Source of the DNA: Welwitschia mirabilis
Taxonomy: Eukaryota; Gnetophyta; Gnetopsida; Welwitschiales
Assembly: GCA_051453625.1 (NCBI GenBank)
Contig: JBOZIK010000001.1
Location: 176,649,730 to 176,713,729, forward strand
Length of the DNA: 64,000 bases
Direction: 5' to 3'
The notes below the pieces were generated by a model. It was given only the letters and a program-made list of their open reading frames with translations. It was not told the origin of the DNA and ran no database searches. The position numbers were made by a program, and so were the translations under genes. How positions within the stretch are numbered: the stretch's first letter is position 1; each line of letters begins with the position of its first letter. Shown here piece after piece: positions 11,729 through 24,099 of the stretch.

Positions 11729-11765
11729 ATATATATATATATATATATATATCTTTTAGTAACAC

Positions 11766-11828
<63 letters not shown>

Positions 11829-12166
11829 TANNNNNNNNNNNNNNNNNNNNNNNNNNNNNNNNNNNNNNNNNNNNNNNNNNNNNNNNNNNNNNNNNNNNNN
11901 NNNNNNNNNNNNNNNNNNNNNNNNNNNNNNNNNNNNNNNNNNNNNNNNNNNNNNNNNNNNNNNNNNNNNNNNNNNNNNNNNNNNNNNNNNNNNNNNNNNN
12001 NNNNNNNNNNNNNNNNNNNNNNNNNNNNNNNNNNNNNNNNNNNNNNNNNNNNNNNNNNNNNNNNNNNNNNNNNNNNNNNNNNNNNNNNNNNNNNNNNNNN
12101 NNNNNNNNNNNNNNNNNNNNNNNNNNNNNNNNNNNNNNNNNNNNNNNNNNNNNNNNNNNNNNNNNN

Positions 12167-12220
<54 letters not shown>
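11729..12220. repeat. (TA)n ... gap ... (GA)n microsatellite
   Basis: TA repeats at 11729-11752 and 11768-11830, then N at 11831-12166, then GA repeats at 12167-12220. The homologous site in the 3' LTR (28205-28300) holds ATAC, CT and TATG repeats, so this LTR position is repeat-prone in both copies. Confidence 0.9.
11831..12166. other. Assembly gap, 336 N
   Basis: Between TA and GA repeats. Confidence 0.99.
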
Positions 12221-12222
<2 letters not shown>

Positions 12223-13069
12223 TCATAGATTTTAAAGTAGGACAAGCATGGATTTGGTTAAGTCACTAGTTGGAAGGAAAGCACAATGGAAGAAATGAGT
12301 ATGTCACATGTTGGTGTAACTAGTAAAGGAAGGGAAAGGGAGTGCCTACAAGCAAGTAAGAAAATAAGGTCATCATAGAAGCAAGACTACAAGATATTAT
12401 AAATAATGGAAGAAGGCATAAGGCCTAAAAGAATAATAACAAGAAAATAAGGTGTAAGAAAGAGATCCAAGAAAATATTAATATGAAGGATTGATATCAC
12501 TCCTCACTAAAGAATAGCATAGATGTAGTAGCAAAGATGATTTGAAGTATAGGATTCTGTGATGATGAGGATGATCTTAAATGATAAAGAAAAAAACCAT
12601 AGGCTTGTTTTTTTTGTTAAATGACTATGTATTGAGCTTAGTCAAATCAAAGCAAAACAATTTTCATAGATGTAGTTGGGGTATGCACGTGAATTATTAA
12701 CACCATTCATAAAGGTTGTAATTACATTTCACACATTTTAAAGTGCATCAATTTCATTTCTAGTCTTTTAAAAGGGTAGTTGTTTCTATTTGAGTTTGAA
12801 TCCAATTTGAGAAGGATCATTTAACTTCACTTAGGTTTATAACCCTGTGATCCTCCTATCATAAATTTCAAATGTATATTTCTCTCTATCTTCAAAGACT
12901 AGTTAATGAACCATATATTACGTTTACATCTAATCCATCATCTAGTCCAAACAGGGTGAGTCCATGCATTGGTATTATAACTTGCTTATGTTGGCAGATA
13001 AGAGGAGTTTCATATACACATGAATAAGAATCATATAGAACTTATGATAGTAAGCCATATCAAGTATGT

Positions 13070-13080
13070 ACACACACACA

Positions 13081-13158
<78 letters not shown>

Positions 13159-13206
13159 NNNNNNNNNNNNNNNNNNNNNNNNNNNNNNNNTATATATATA
13201 TATATA
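13070..13206. repeat. (CA)n and (TA)n microsatellite around a 32-base gap
   Basis: CA repeats with a few interruptions at 13070-13158, N at 13159-13190, TA repeats at 13191-13206. The matching sites in the 3' LTR have short CATA repeats (about 29383-29400) and TA repeats (about 41471-41500). Confidence 0.9.
13159..13190. other. Assembly gap, 32 N
   Basis: Between CA and TA repeats. Confidence 0.99.
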
Positions 13207-15166
13207 GGGTAGCTAATATTTAGGTTAGATAATTCAGAAAAACATGGTAAAACTACCAATAATGTGAAATATTCTAGGGAAAAACATATTTGATATGATG
13301 TTAAAGAAATAATATTATTTTAATTATTACTATTATTGTTATTTCTATGTATAAGATTAGGAGCTCAAGTTGGAATAATAAATTTTTTTTTTTTTTTTTT
13401 TTGTGTACATATTTATTTGTCTTAGGTAAAAATATTAAGTTGGAGTGTGATCAAGTAGTTAACAAAGGAAAAACATTTAAAAGAAAAAAAATAAAGCCTC
13501 ACATTATAAGGATAGAAGGTTCTTTAATAATAACAAACGGAAATCTTTTTACATTAAAAGTATTACATGTTCTAGCAATAGTAATAATCCTTATCCCCCT
13601 TGTATCCTTGTTTGTACTTGGGGTATGTTATTTAATTCAAAATGTTTTGGAATTATAATGATCTTAATCTTTATGTATAGCTTATAAGATGGTTGAATGT
13701 GTTATTAAGATGAATAATAGCATACACATGCTAATGGCCAATAGGGTTTACCCTTTGTAGTGTAAATTTTCAAATATTAGATAAAATAGGATCTATGCCT
13801 AGGTGAAAGAGGTTTTCTGCTTACCATTCTACTCTTTGACTCTCTATGTCACTTCTCATGTCTTGAACATGTGTGGATGTTTAACATATTCTTTGATATA
13901 AACCCTATTCTAAACACACTTGGAATGCATATGAATTGATACAATGATGCATGAGGTTCTAATAGCCTTGTTATAATATGTTTATTTAAACTTTTCTTTT
14001 ATGCTTATACTTGTACAAGTAAACTTGATATTGTACATGATAGGATGTTATTGAGTTCTTTATTTAGTAAAAATAATTAGAATTTAAGACATACATTACA
14101 TGTGTAGTTGTATATGATTTATTATTTAATTCTATGGATTTATATGAAAATAATAATAGGTTGCATTTCTTAATGCATAAGCCATAGGATACTTTTTATA
14201 AAAACTATACAATAGTATTGTTCCTAAGCTAAATTTTATAAATGTTATCATGCTTGCTATTAGAATATCTATTTAGAATTTGCTTCACATTATAGATTCA
14301 ATGATAAGTATTTACATTCTTACTTTAGTTTCTTTTCTTAATTAATTTTATGCTATGCGTTACTACGCCTTCTATGAAGTCTATTGAATTTCTTTGTTTG
14401 ACATTTATCTTTAGTTTTACATTAAGGGTAACTATGTCTTCTATAAAGCATATTATATTGGTTATATGTTTGATAGTTATTCTTCATCTATACCATGGAT
14501 GATTATGCCTCCAATGAAGTGTGTTTCATTTCTTATTTGGGAATTAATTTACTTCATTAAGATATATCATTTCTAGATATTTTATCTTTGAAGTTTTAAT
14601 CTTATGCATCATGATGCGTTTCATCATCTGCATATGCTCAAAACTAGATTTGTTGAGTACTATATGAGGCAATCCCTACCTATGAGAGATGACATTTTAT
14701 ACTCATTTCTAATGGCAATTACATAACATTGAACATTTTATGCTTAGATGATTATCAAATATTATGCATTTTCCATTGTATGATATGATCAAATATGAGT
14801 TCTTTCACTTTTATTTATGATTTTGCTTTTATATTAGCATACCCTAGGTTAACTTTTAAGCATATTATTTATAAGTGCTTTTAGTTTAATGATATAGAAT
14901 AAGATCTTTATGTATGAGATCTTAGGAACCCCTAGAATCAATTTGTCTTTATAAAAATGGTTTAATAACGTAATGATGTGATTTTAATTAAAGACATTTA
15001 GTAATATTACACATATGTAATTTTATAAAGAAAACATTGTATTGGGATATGACCAATGTTGCTCTCTTAATTATTAGATTCAAGTAGTTATCTAGGAATT
15101 AGATACACTATTAAGATTATTTAATCATTAAAAAATTAGACTTAAAATTTTAGGAATGTTACATAA

Positions 15167-15178
15167 TGGTATTAGAGC
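15167..15178 (+). promoter_or_regulatory. Primer-binding site of the Tekay/Del-type element
   Basis: TGGTATTAGAGC matches the initiator tRNA-Met site TGGTATCAGAGC except for one C-to-T change in a CpA. It lies three bases after the LTR end (gttaca, 15158-15163). Confidence 0.85.
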
Positions 15179-15249
15179 TTAGAAGTAGAAAAGCATAGTA
15201 CTAAGAGTTATATCTTGATTAAATGCAACTTAAGGTTTTCATTTTCTTC

Positions 15250-16304
15250 TTTTTGATTATAGCAACTTAGGATGACACTTAAGAGAGCATCTTAAAGAAA
15301 TAAGGATATTATAGGAAGTCAACTTGACATGGACTAGATGATGGCATAAGCCTTTGTGAATTCCTAGAGCCTATGCAAACTCAAAAATAAGATATAAGAA
15401 ACACTACTAGAAATGTAATTTATAACTTCCAAAAGCTTAGACTTCTAATGTTCAAAGGATCTAAAACCCCTATAGATGCTAAAGCATGGATTACTAAGAT
15501 TAGTAAAATATTCTAAATTTAGCACTAATTAAGGAATATAAGGTAAAAATAACCATTTATTTATTAGAATCTAATGGATCTCTTTAGTGAAAAAGGCATT
15601 TTAAAAAGTTTGCATACTAGATACATTACTAGCTAATTCAAAAGAGTAAAAAATAAGAAATTTTATGATCTTGAGCAAGGATATATGACAGTTACCTAAG
15701 ATAAAACTTAATTTTTATCTCTTATACACTCCATTCATCACTTGAATGATGATTATATGTTGAAGGTAAGTTACTTTGTAGTAACACCACATCTTGCACT
15801 TAAGGATCAAGTTTCATTATTGGAATCTGAGACTTTATCTTAAGCAATATCTAAGGAAATGATATAAAAAAAAAGCAGACGTAGCAATCAAGAAAGCTAA
15901 ATCTAGTGTTTCTCCTAGGAAACCACAATTCAAGAAGATTACTAAAGGTGAGAAGACTCTTATAAAATAAGTGAACCAATTAAAAAGTAATCTTTCAAAA
16001 AGCATCAACAATTCTAAGAGGAATAATAGTCTAAATAGCTTCCAAAGTAATAGTGGTTAAAACCCAAGATTCAGATATTTTTGGTATGATTAAAGTGGAG
16101 ACCACATGGTAAGCTAGTATCCTAAAAATCATAGTACTTCTTTTGGAAGATGTTTTAAGTATAATGTATTGTATTTTAAGAGGGGCTACCCACTACTAAA
16201 GTGGATATTTATAAGATTTATGGTTTTTAGAGCATAAAACAAGCTCAAGAAAATGTTATACACATTTAGTACCCTTTCAACCCAAAATTATAGAGGAAAT
16301 AGGT
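15250..16304 (+). pseudogene. gag remnant of the Tekay/Del-type element
   Basis: Near 15436-15515 the frame reads KLRLLMFKGSKTPIDAKAW, then I-T-K-I-S-K-I-F. This is the opening of plant Ty3/gypsy gag (F-x-G-x-x-D/P-x-x-A-x-x-W). Two zinc-knuckle-like segments lie near 16060-16110 and 16153-16195. In the first, all the cysteine positions read as Tyr (YFWYD, stop, SG.HMVS, stop, YP). In the second the first Cys remains and later ligands read Tyr. The remnant is cut at 16310 by the nested element. Stops are frequent. Confidence 0.7.
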
Positions 16305-16309
16305 ATAAT

Positions 16310-17607
16310 TGTTAACATGTAAACATTGACATTTATCTCAATTATATCAGAATAATTTATCATTATGAAGATAATAATTTAGTTATTTTAATCATAAAAA
16401 TATGTCTTATATTATGTTATATGCCATGTTTGAACTTATGCGTTTTCCAATGACATTTTTAGGAATTTAACACATAAATTGAAGCCACTCTATTAAAAAC
16501 ACTAAACATTAGTGATTGGTACAACAACGCTAGTCAAATAAGAGAAATTACCTTTAGACTTATGGATTTGGATTTTTCATGGAGAAGCAAGTTGTTCACG
16601 GCCCTAGGATTAGTCATTTACTACATCAAAATCGATCATTATCTTCAATGATATGTAGTGATAACATTAGAAGACATGTGGCAGTGGCATGTGGAGCTAT
16701 CATTTGGATGCATGTGGTATTAGCACTAGTTGGTGGAGGAATATATCTTCAAAGGCCATGTGTTAAACTCATTATGACAACCTCCACCAGAGACTACAAG
16801 ACAAAAGATCCAACCATTCTATTTAATGGTACATGATAAAGAATTGTAGCCATCCCTTCATATTATAAGCTAAATGATCTCAACCATTTCAACCTTATCT
16901 TCACCTATAAAAAGGCCAAGCACCCTTTATTGTATAATCTTGAATTACTATTAATCTCTTGTTAGTGAAATATTTAGGAGGAGTAATCTACATGATGTCA
17001 TTTTAAGCTCCCCTTCTAGGAGTGGGCTAGCTTCAAGTCTAGATTAATGTTTCTTTAGTCTAAGCCTTCTCCTTTGATGTAATGTAGTTCATCTTTTTCA
17101 ATAAAAATTAGTTTCCTTTCTTGATTTTAAGTGTGCATGACTTCACACTTAGAATTCTTGATTACTATGTAAATACTAACTTATATATATTTAAGTGAGT
17201 CTCTTTTATTTATATTTTGGTCTCATAAATTATAATTATTTAATGGTTTTTGGTTATGAAATCCTACTTATGATGCTTATCAGAAGGCTATAAGGATCAA
17301 AATTAAAAAAGAAATTTCACCACCACTCATGTAGTAAATAAAATTACGTCATATTAATTCGAGGTTTAAGAGGAATTATAATATATCATTAATTAAAGAC
17401 CTTTTATTTGTGGAAATATTTAAATTATACTTTAAGTATTAGTTGGTTTTCTTATTTTCACCACTTAAAGTTTTTCTTTTATCTTCTTAATTTGTAAATT
17501 TCCTTTGATTTATTTGCATTACTATTTGTCTGTTTATCTATTTTAGTTACTTCTATTCTCTTTACAAAAGAACACTACTAAGTCCTCATCTGGTTTTATT
17601 ATAAGTT
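16310..17607 (+). repeat. 5' LTR of nested element 1
   Basis: About 1.3 kb, aligned end to end with 22320-23623. Differences are many, so the insertion is old, although it is younger than the element it interrupts. An AATAAA signal is at about 17100 (ttttcaataaaaattag), with its partner at about 23137. Confidence 0.85.
16904..16914 (+). promoter_or_regulatory. TATA box in the 5' LTR of nested element 1
   Basis: CTATAAAAAGG at 16904-16914 is a near-perfect plant TATA box, about 190 bp before the AATAAA signal. That spacing fits an LTR with a short R region. The 3' LTR has ttttataaag near 22945-22954 at the same place. Confidence 0.6.
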
Positions 17608-17610
17608 ATT

Positions 17611-17630
17611 TTTGGCATTATTGCTAGGGA
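17611..17630 (+). promoter_or_regulatory. Decayed primer-binding site of nested element 1
   Basis: tttggcattattgctaggga matches tttggcgccgttgccgggga with the differences being C-to-T or G-to-A transitions. The original is the long primer site common to plant Athila/Tat elements. Confidence 0.7.
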
Positions 17631-18617
17631 TAGTGGCATGAGAGCTTCATAGTAGGCATATAATATTTTTATTTCTTGCATTTTTAGTTTTTTTAAAAAA
17701 AATTTCTTACATTTCTAGTAAATGATACTACTTCCTTCTAGTGTTACCTGAGCTGGCCCACTTTTTTTAAGCATTTCTTTACATTTTTATATTTACCAGT
17801 GGTGGGTAGTGATCCACTTTTAGTGATAATCAAACTGATCTATTTTTCTAAGTTCTATTAAGTTTTCACTTTAACATACATATATTTTCATATCAAATCT
17901 TTGTGGTTATAGGTTTAACGAGTCTTTTATAGGTTTGGGGACCATGGTTCATGATAAAAATGCATAAGAACTTTACTTTTGCTTTCTTTTATTTTCTTGA
18001 ATTTTTCTAAACTTAGTAATCAATTTTAGGTTCACTGCACATTTTTGTCCCGCTTTATTTTAGGTTTACTGTGCAATTTTGTCCTGATTTATTTTAAACT
18101 CTGTCATTTCATTTTTTGTCAATTATTTCTTGCTATTCATAACGATAATCAATTTGCATGGTTGAAAACATAACAACTCTATTTTTTTTTAAGCATTTAA
18201 AGCAAAACAACTAATGTTGCCAATAGACCTTACCCATTCCATTAGCTTTTTTTGAAAAGTTTACTTTTTAGTACAATCCTTTATCTTATCCCTTTCAACA
18301 TTTTATAGTATTAGGCTCTTCCCAAAAGCATCATTATCTGACATTTTAGATTCAAAATAAATCTTAACCATTCATAAGTTTTTGTTATATTTATAATGTA
18401 GATCCTTCTGTCAAACCCGTTTTAAATCTAATATGATATTTAATGTTAATTATGAAATTGGATTTTTTTACTTTATCTTTTTTTCAATTACAACCCATGC
18501 CATTTTCAATTCCAAAATCCTTCTAAAACTAGGTAAACTATTAGAGATTATCTTTAAAATGGAAAAACTCCTTCATATATAAATCAACCTCCTTATATCC
18601 TTGAGTTTGAAAATTCT

Positions 18618-18790
18618 CACTATTAACAAAAAGAGTTTGATCTTTTGTTTTTCACCACCCATTATAACCATTATTTACTATTAACAAAAAAAGAGTTTGG
18701 TATTTTTTTTCCACCATTTGTTATAACCCTTATTTACTATTAACAAAAAAAGGTTGATCTTGTGTTTTCCACCACCCCTTGTAACCCTTA
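18618..18790 (+). repeat. Three tandem units of about 59 bp
   Basis: The phrase ctattaacaaaaa-gagtttg...ccacc...ttataacc recurs with starts near 18620, 18678 and 18737. It lies in the untranslated leader of nested element 1. No function is evident. Confidence 0.75.
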
Positions 18791-18937
18791 ATCCTAATCA
18801 TTTGATCACTACCCATTACCTTTCAACACTGAATAAACCTATTTAAATTTCTTGAAAAAAGTCTTATAAGATTCATGGAAGCTTAAATGTAAATAAATCA
18901 TACAATAGTTAAACCAAATCATTGCTTAAATTTTTAC

Positions 18938-19258
18938 TACACTAAACCAACTTGAAGAGGAAGAGCTTCCTATATGTACTAAACCTAATCCTAAAAGTAT
19001 CAAAGGGATTGATTATAGTTACATTGATGAAATCCAAATCATATTTAGAAATAAGGAAGAAATTAATAAGGAAATCCTTAGGTACCTTAAGAATGAGAAA
19101 ATGCTAGATAAGAAATCATTTGAGGAAATCCATATACTTAAAGAGAATTATACATCCAAGGATGAATTGTTTAGAAACCTTTGTGAAGAAAAGAATAAAG
19201 AATTCATACATGATCTATTACATGTAGAACTTTTTGTTGTTTCAAAATTCTCATAAGT
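18938..19258 (+). pseudogene. Open coding fossil without a start codon, unidentified
   Basis: One frame stays open for about 107 codons, reading LEEEELPICTKPNPK at its start and ending in a TAA near 19256. It is rich in Lys, Glu, Asn and Ile and would be helical and charged. There is no ATG at its beginning. By position (between leader and integrase end) it should derive from the polyprotein or a structural protein of nested element 1. I cannot match it to a named domain. Confidence 0.4.
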
Positions 19259-19616
19259 AAAACATTTCTATACCATCTTTATTGTTTGAGTAACATAGAA
19301 ACATTAATAAAAAAACAAACCTTCCTTAGAATTAAGACCACTTTCTAATGATTCTTTTAATGAATAATCACTTTACCTAGTGGTTTCAATCTCAAAATTA
19401 TGCTTTCCTTAAGATGATGTCTTGCAAGAATTATTGAGAAATCATATACAAGCTAAAGAATGGACTTGTGAAGATTTTGAATGCATAAACTTTATTAGTT
19501 CTATTAATGTTTTTTAATTTTAAGAACTCATGGATAAAAATCTATATTGATTTCCTTCATACTTATGACCCATCATCCAACCTTTGCTTTAACAATCTTG
19601 ATCTCCTTTTCATACA

Positions 19617-19801
19617 TCACACTAGAAAATTTTTATGATTTTAGATTAGATTTTTCTTTTAGATTAAAATTAGGATGGCTAGGTCCATTTACAATGAAAT
19701 CAATATTACCTCATGGTGTATCTCTTATGGAACCATCCATTCATTACCACTTGTATAATGATTGTCTTAAGTCATTTTACATAGGTAATCCCAAAATTTA
19801 A
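19617..19801 (+). pseudogene. C-terminal end of Athila/Tat-type integrase
   Basis: The frame reads LDFSFRLKLGWLGPFTMK, then S-I-L-P-H-G-V, then NDCLKSFYIG. It matches the end of Athila/Tat integrases, where a basic lead is followed by W-x-G-P-F-x-V-K, then P-H/N-G and a final L-K-x-Y. Continuous reading starts at ATG 19547 and stops at 19799-19801. No integrase core precedes it, so a large deletion joins this end to the upstream fossil. Confidence 0.65.
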
Positions 19802-20104
19802 CAAAGACCACCCACCTCATCCATTCTACTATGAGTTCATTAGACTTACCGATTGTGCATAGTGACATCTTTACATAAATAAGAATAATAGATTATTATC
19901 CTTCCATGGTTTTAGTTGAAATTATGTTAATTCTTTTTTTTAAGAGAAAGTCATCTTTATGTTTGAGTTTTTTTAATCAAGGCTTGCATTAATTTGATTT
20001 TTTTAATTTGAAATTAAGGAAAGAAAAGATGGTTTTCTACTTTTATGTTGTATCTTTCTTTCAAGCATTTATGGGGATAAGATATTTTTTTAATTAGGCT
20101 AATA

Positions 20105-21035
20105 NNNNNNNNNNNNNNNNNNNNNNNNNNNNNNNNNNNNNNNNNNNNNNNNNNNNNNNNNNNNNNNNNNNNNNNNNNNNNNNNNNNNNNNNNNNNNNNN
20201 NNNNNNNNNNNNNNNNNNNNNNNNNNNNNNNNNNNNNNNNNNNNNNNNNNNNNNNNNNNNNNNNNNNNNNNNNNNNNNNNNNNNNNNNNNNNNNNNNNNN
20301 NNNNNNNNNNNNNNNNNNNNNNNNNNNNNNNNNNNNNNNNNNNNNNNNNNNNNNNNNNNNNNNNNNNNNNNNNNNNNNNNNNNNNNNNNNNNNNNNNNNN
20401 NNNNNNNNNNNNNNNNNNNNNNNNNNNNNNNNNNNNNNNNNNNNNNNNNNNNNNNNNNNNNNNNNNNNNNNNNNNNNNNNNNNNNNNNNNNNNNNNNNNN
20501 NNNNNNNNNNNNNNNNNNNNNNNNNNNNNNNNNNNNNNNNNNNNNNNNNNNNNNNNNNNNNNNNNNNNNNNNNNNNNNNNNNNNNNNNNNNNNNNNNNNN
20601 NNNNNNNNNNNNNNNNNNNNNNNNNNNNNNNNNNNNNNNNNNNNNNNNNNNNNNNNNNNNNNNNNNNNNNNNNNNNNNNNNNNNNNNNNNNNNNNNNNNN
20701 NNNNNNNNNNNNNNNNNNNNNNNNNNNNNNNNNNNNNNNNNNNNNNNNNNNNNNNNNNNNNNNNNNNNNNNNNNNNNNNNNNNNNNNNNNNNNNNNNNNN
20801 NNNNNNNNNNNNNNNNNNNNNNNNNNNNNNNNNNNNNNNNNNNNNNNNNNNNNNNNNNNNNNNNNNNNNNNNNNNNNNNNNNNNNNNNNNNNNNNNNNNN
20901 NNNNNNNNNNNNNNNNNNNNNNNNNNNNNNNNNNNNNNNNNNNNNNNNNNNNNNNNNNNNNNNNNNNNNNNNNNNNNNNNNNNNNNNNNNNNNNNNNNNN
21001 NNNNNNNNNNNNNNNNNNNNNNNNNNNNNNNNNNN
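20105..21035. other. Assembly gap, 931 N
   Basis: Inside nested element 1, after the integrase end. Confidence 0.99.
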
Positions 21036-22319
21036 AAGTGTAAGACTAGGGAGACAAAGGGGAAAAAAATTAAGATGGGATTGAAGACTTCTGATGATTT
21101 GCTTAATTTAACATTTATTACTTAATATCTTTTTACTACTCTTGATTTACATGAATTTACTTTATCAATGCATTACCTTATTGTACATAGATCAATAATT
21201 AAATAAATTTTTTCTAGTCCACTACTCTAGTTTTGTAGTCTCTTTTATTCATAACATGCATGGTAAAATGTTAGTTGCATTTTAATTTATCCCATTTCCA
21301 TTTATTTGACCATGTTATACCACATGCATTTACCCTTTTATCTCTATGAGAAAGCATATTTAAAGGTATAGATGTATTTGTTATGATGAAAGCTCCCCTT
21401 TTATGAGTAATGCTAGGACTAAGTTAGTCTAAAGTATCATTAATATTAAATTGTCCTTAGGCTTTAATTTCACTGAGTTTTTATTTCTCCTAAGCCTCCA
21501 TGCCATTTCATTACTTTATATATTATGTTTTTCTAATTACTGCATCCTCACTTATTCACTATTCCAAACTCAAGAGTATTTGCTATAGAAAATTGCACTG
21601 CCATAAGAGATCATTGGTACTACCATTAAATTTTCCTTATTTATCTTATGTTTTCCTAAGAAACCTCTTGTTTAGACCCAAAATAATCTCAGGTTATTAG
21701 TAGGTTATGATCATTTTTAAAAATAGACTATAACTTAGTCTTCATCTATTTTCCATCTTATTTTAACACTTCCTTCATCATCTTTATTTCCACCTTTTTC
21801 TTTATTTGTACCTCTTCTTCCTCTTAACTTTTTGACTTTCATTTATCTTCATTACTTTTATATATAACAAGAATTTGTAAGGCCTCACTAGTTATGATTT
21901 CTCATAGAATTACCTTCGACTTCATCCATTTGTTAGCATTTTTCTTTTTCTTTTCTTATGCGTTATAGTTTTGTTTTGCACTACTTTTATTTTTTTGTAT
22001 TTTAAGTTTCAATAAAATGATATGTAGAAAAGCATCTTTATTTTAATGTGGTATCAATTTGTTCTCAAATCCTACATTAAATTTTCCTATCTTTTTGAAC
22101 TTTGAGAATAAAATTCAACTTTGGTTGAGGGTATGATATTCACATTTTTTAAGAAATTTTTGATTTTGATGTGTTATTTTTATAAACGTTATCCAATATT
22201 TTCAAAGTTTTTATTATTTTTAACATGATGCTTTAATGTTTTCTTTAGAAAGTTTTCCATGTTACTCATTCTTTATCAATGTTTTACTGAGGGACTAGCA
22301 AAAGTTTAGTTGAAGGATG

Positions 22320-23623
22320 TGTTAACATGTAAAAATTGACATTGATGTTAAGTATATCAAGCTAATTTATCATAATGAAGATATTAATTTAACTATTTTA
22401 ATTATAAAAGTATGTGTTATGTTATTTTATATGCCATAATTAATCTTATGCATTTTTTCATGAAATTTTTAGGAATCTAGTAGCATTATGAAGCATATGT
22501 TATAAATTGGGGTAAATCCTACTGAAAATGCTAGCAACATTGGTTCCTTGTATAGTAGCACTAGTCATATAAGAGTAATTACATTTATACTTATGGTCTT
22601 AATTTTTTATGGAGAAGTAAGTCACGTATGGTTGTTAACTTAGTTATTTACTATATCAAAATCAACCATTACCTTTAATAATATATGGTGGTGACACTGG
22701 AAGACATGTAACGGTGACATATGACAGTGGCATGTGGAGGTAGCACTAGAGATATGTGACAATAGCATTGGTTAATGGAAGAATCTAGCTCTAAATGCCA
22801 TGTGTTGAATTCATCATAACAACACTTACCAAATCCTATAAAATAGAAGATCTAGCTATCTTGCCTAATGCTATGTAATAAAAATTATGATCATCCACCT
22901 AATGCCATAAGCCAAAGGATCCTAACCATCCCAACTTTATCTTCTTTTATAAAGAACCATTTATTATATAATCTTGAATCTCTATCAATATCTTGTTGGT
23001 GAAAGCTTTAGAAGGAGTAATCTTCATGATGTCATTTTAAGCTCCTCCTCTAGAATAGGCTAGCCTTAAGGCAAGCTTGATGTTTCCTTAGTTTAAGTCT
23101 TTTCCTTTGATGTAACGTAGTTCATATTTTTCAATAAAAGTTAGTTTCCATTTCTTGATATTAAGTGTGCATTACTTCATACTCAAAATGCTTAATTTGG
23201 AAATATGTAAATATTAAGTTATATATATTTTTGAGTGAGCCTCGTTTGTTTATAATTTAAATTCTTAACTTTTAATTATTTGATTATCATTGGGAGACAA
23301 ATCCTACTTATCATACTTATGAGTAGACTATCAAGGACCAAAAGTGACAAAGGTATTTCACAACTACTCATGTGATGAATGAGATTATGTCACCATGATT
23401 CAAGCCAAAAAGACCTTTTATTGATGAAAATATGCAAGTTAGTACTTTAAGTATTAGTCTGTTTTCTTGCTTCTATCACTTGAAGTTTTTCTTTTCATCT
23501 TCTTAGTTCATAATTTTATTTTAATTTGTTTACATTACTATTTATGTGTTTAGCTATTTTAGCTACCTCCATTGTCCCTATGGAAGAACAAGACTAGGTC
23601 CTTATCTAATTTGATTATAAGTT
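22320..23623 (+). repeat. 3' LTR of nested element 1
   Basis: About 1.3 kb, partner of 16310-17607. The interrupted Tekay/Del sequence resumes just after it, but target duplications are not clear (ataat before the 5' LTR, tcatt or tttca after the 3' LTR). Confidence 0.85.
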
Positions 23624-24099
23624 TCATTCATTTAAAAAATAATATTTGAAAAGTTCATCTTAGTTTTATTTAATAGTTGACTACATAATCTTTCATTTCT
23701 CTCAAATGTATGGAATATAGTAAGTTATAAAAAGATATATGCTACATTAATAGGAGATTAAGATGATTATTAACCAAAGAAAAATAGTTGATTAAATGAT
23801 TTCTTAATGCTAAGCAACTCTAGGGGAATAATACATTATTTAGAACCTTCTCTAATAGATCTAAGATCTTATGATCGTATATTGGAAATGAAGTGGAAAA
23901 GTTAACAAAAAGTCATCATAGAATGCTTTGAAAAAGTAATTAAGGCCATTGTAAATAAGAAGCATAAATAATTTTAAGGCTTTCAAACCCCAAATTTGAA
24001 GAGAATGATTAAGGTAATACAATGAAAGAAGGTTATAAAGAGAAGGAACAAATATTCTTAATAAATATTAAGATGGTAGAAAATCCCAAAACATAGGAA

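Larger units (their letters stand above)
10365..15163 (+). repeat. 5' LTR of the Tekay/Del-type element
   Basis: About 4.8 kb including three gaps. It aligns in order with 26932-28300, 28500-31510 and 31513-43440. Examples are agccttca-aaagaacatg (10859 and 27260), gatgcatgaggttct/ttc (13947 and 30691), and the right end ttttaggaatgttaca (15148-15163) against ttttagggacatga near 43428. The left end is placed where similarity to the 3' copy starts. Microsatellites sit at three sites inside it. Confidence 0.8.
16310..23623 (+). mobile_element. Athila/Tat-lineage LTR element nested in the Tekay/Del gag, most of pol deleted
   Basis: LTRs of about 1.3 kb (16310-17607 and 22320-23623) share start TGTTAACATG, a TATA region, an AATAAA site and end attataagtt. 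Directly after the first LTR stands a decayed primer site of the TGGCGCC-GTTGCC-GGGGA type, usual in plant Athila/Tat elements. Before the second LTR stands gggactagcaaaagtttag, a conserved sequence seen upstream of the polypurine tract in that lineage. Of the coding region I see only an unidentified open piece and the C-terminal end of integrase, so protease, RT, RNase H and the integrase core are missing. A 931-base gap hides part of the interior. Confidence 0.8.

Noticed and set aside
10640-12245. Open frames made of repeated Val-Cys, Ile-Tyr, Ser-Leu or Glu-Arg
   Set aside because: They are translations of microsatellites joined through N runs.
16579-16836. 85-codon open frame in the 5' LTR of nested element 1
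   Set aside because: The paired 3' LTR does not keep the frame, so it is a chance opening.
16305-23628. Five-base target duplication for nested element 1
   Set aside because: ataat on the left and tcatt or tttca on the right do not match well enough.
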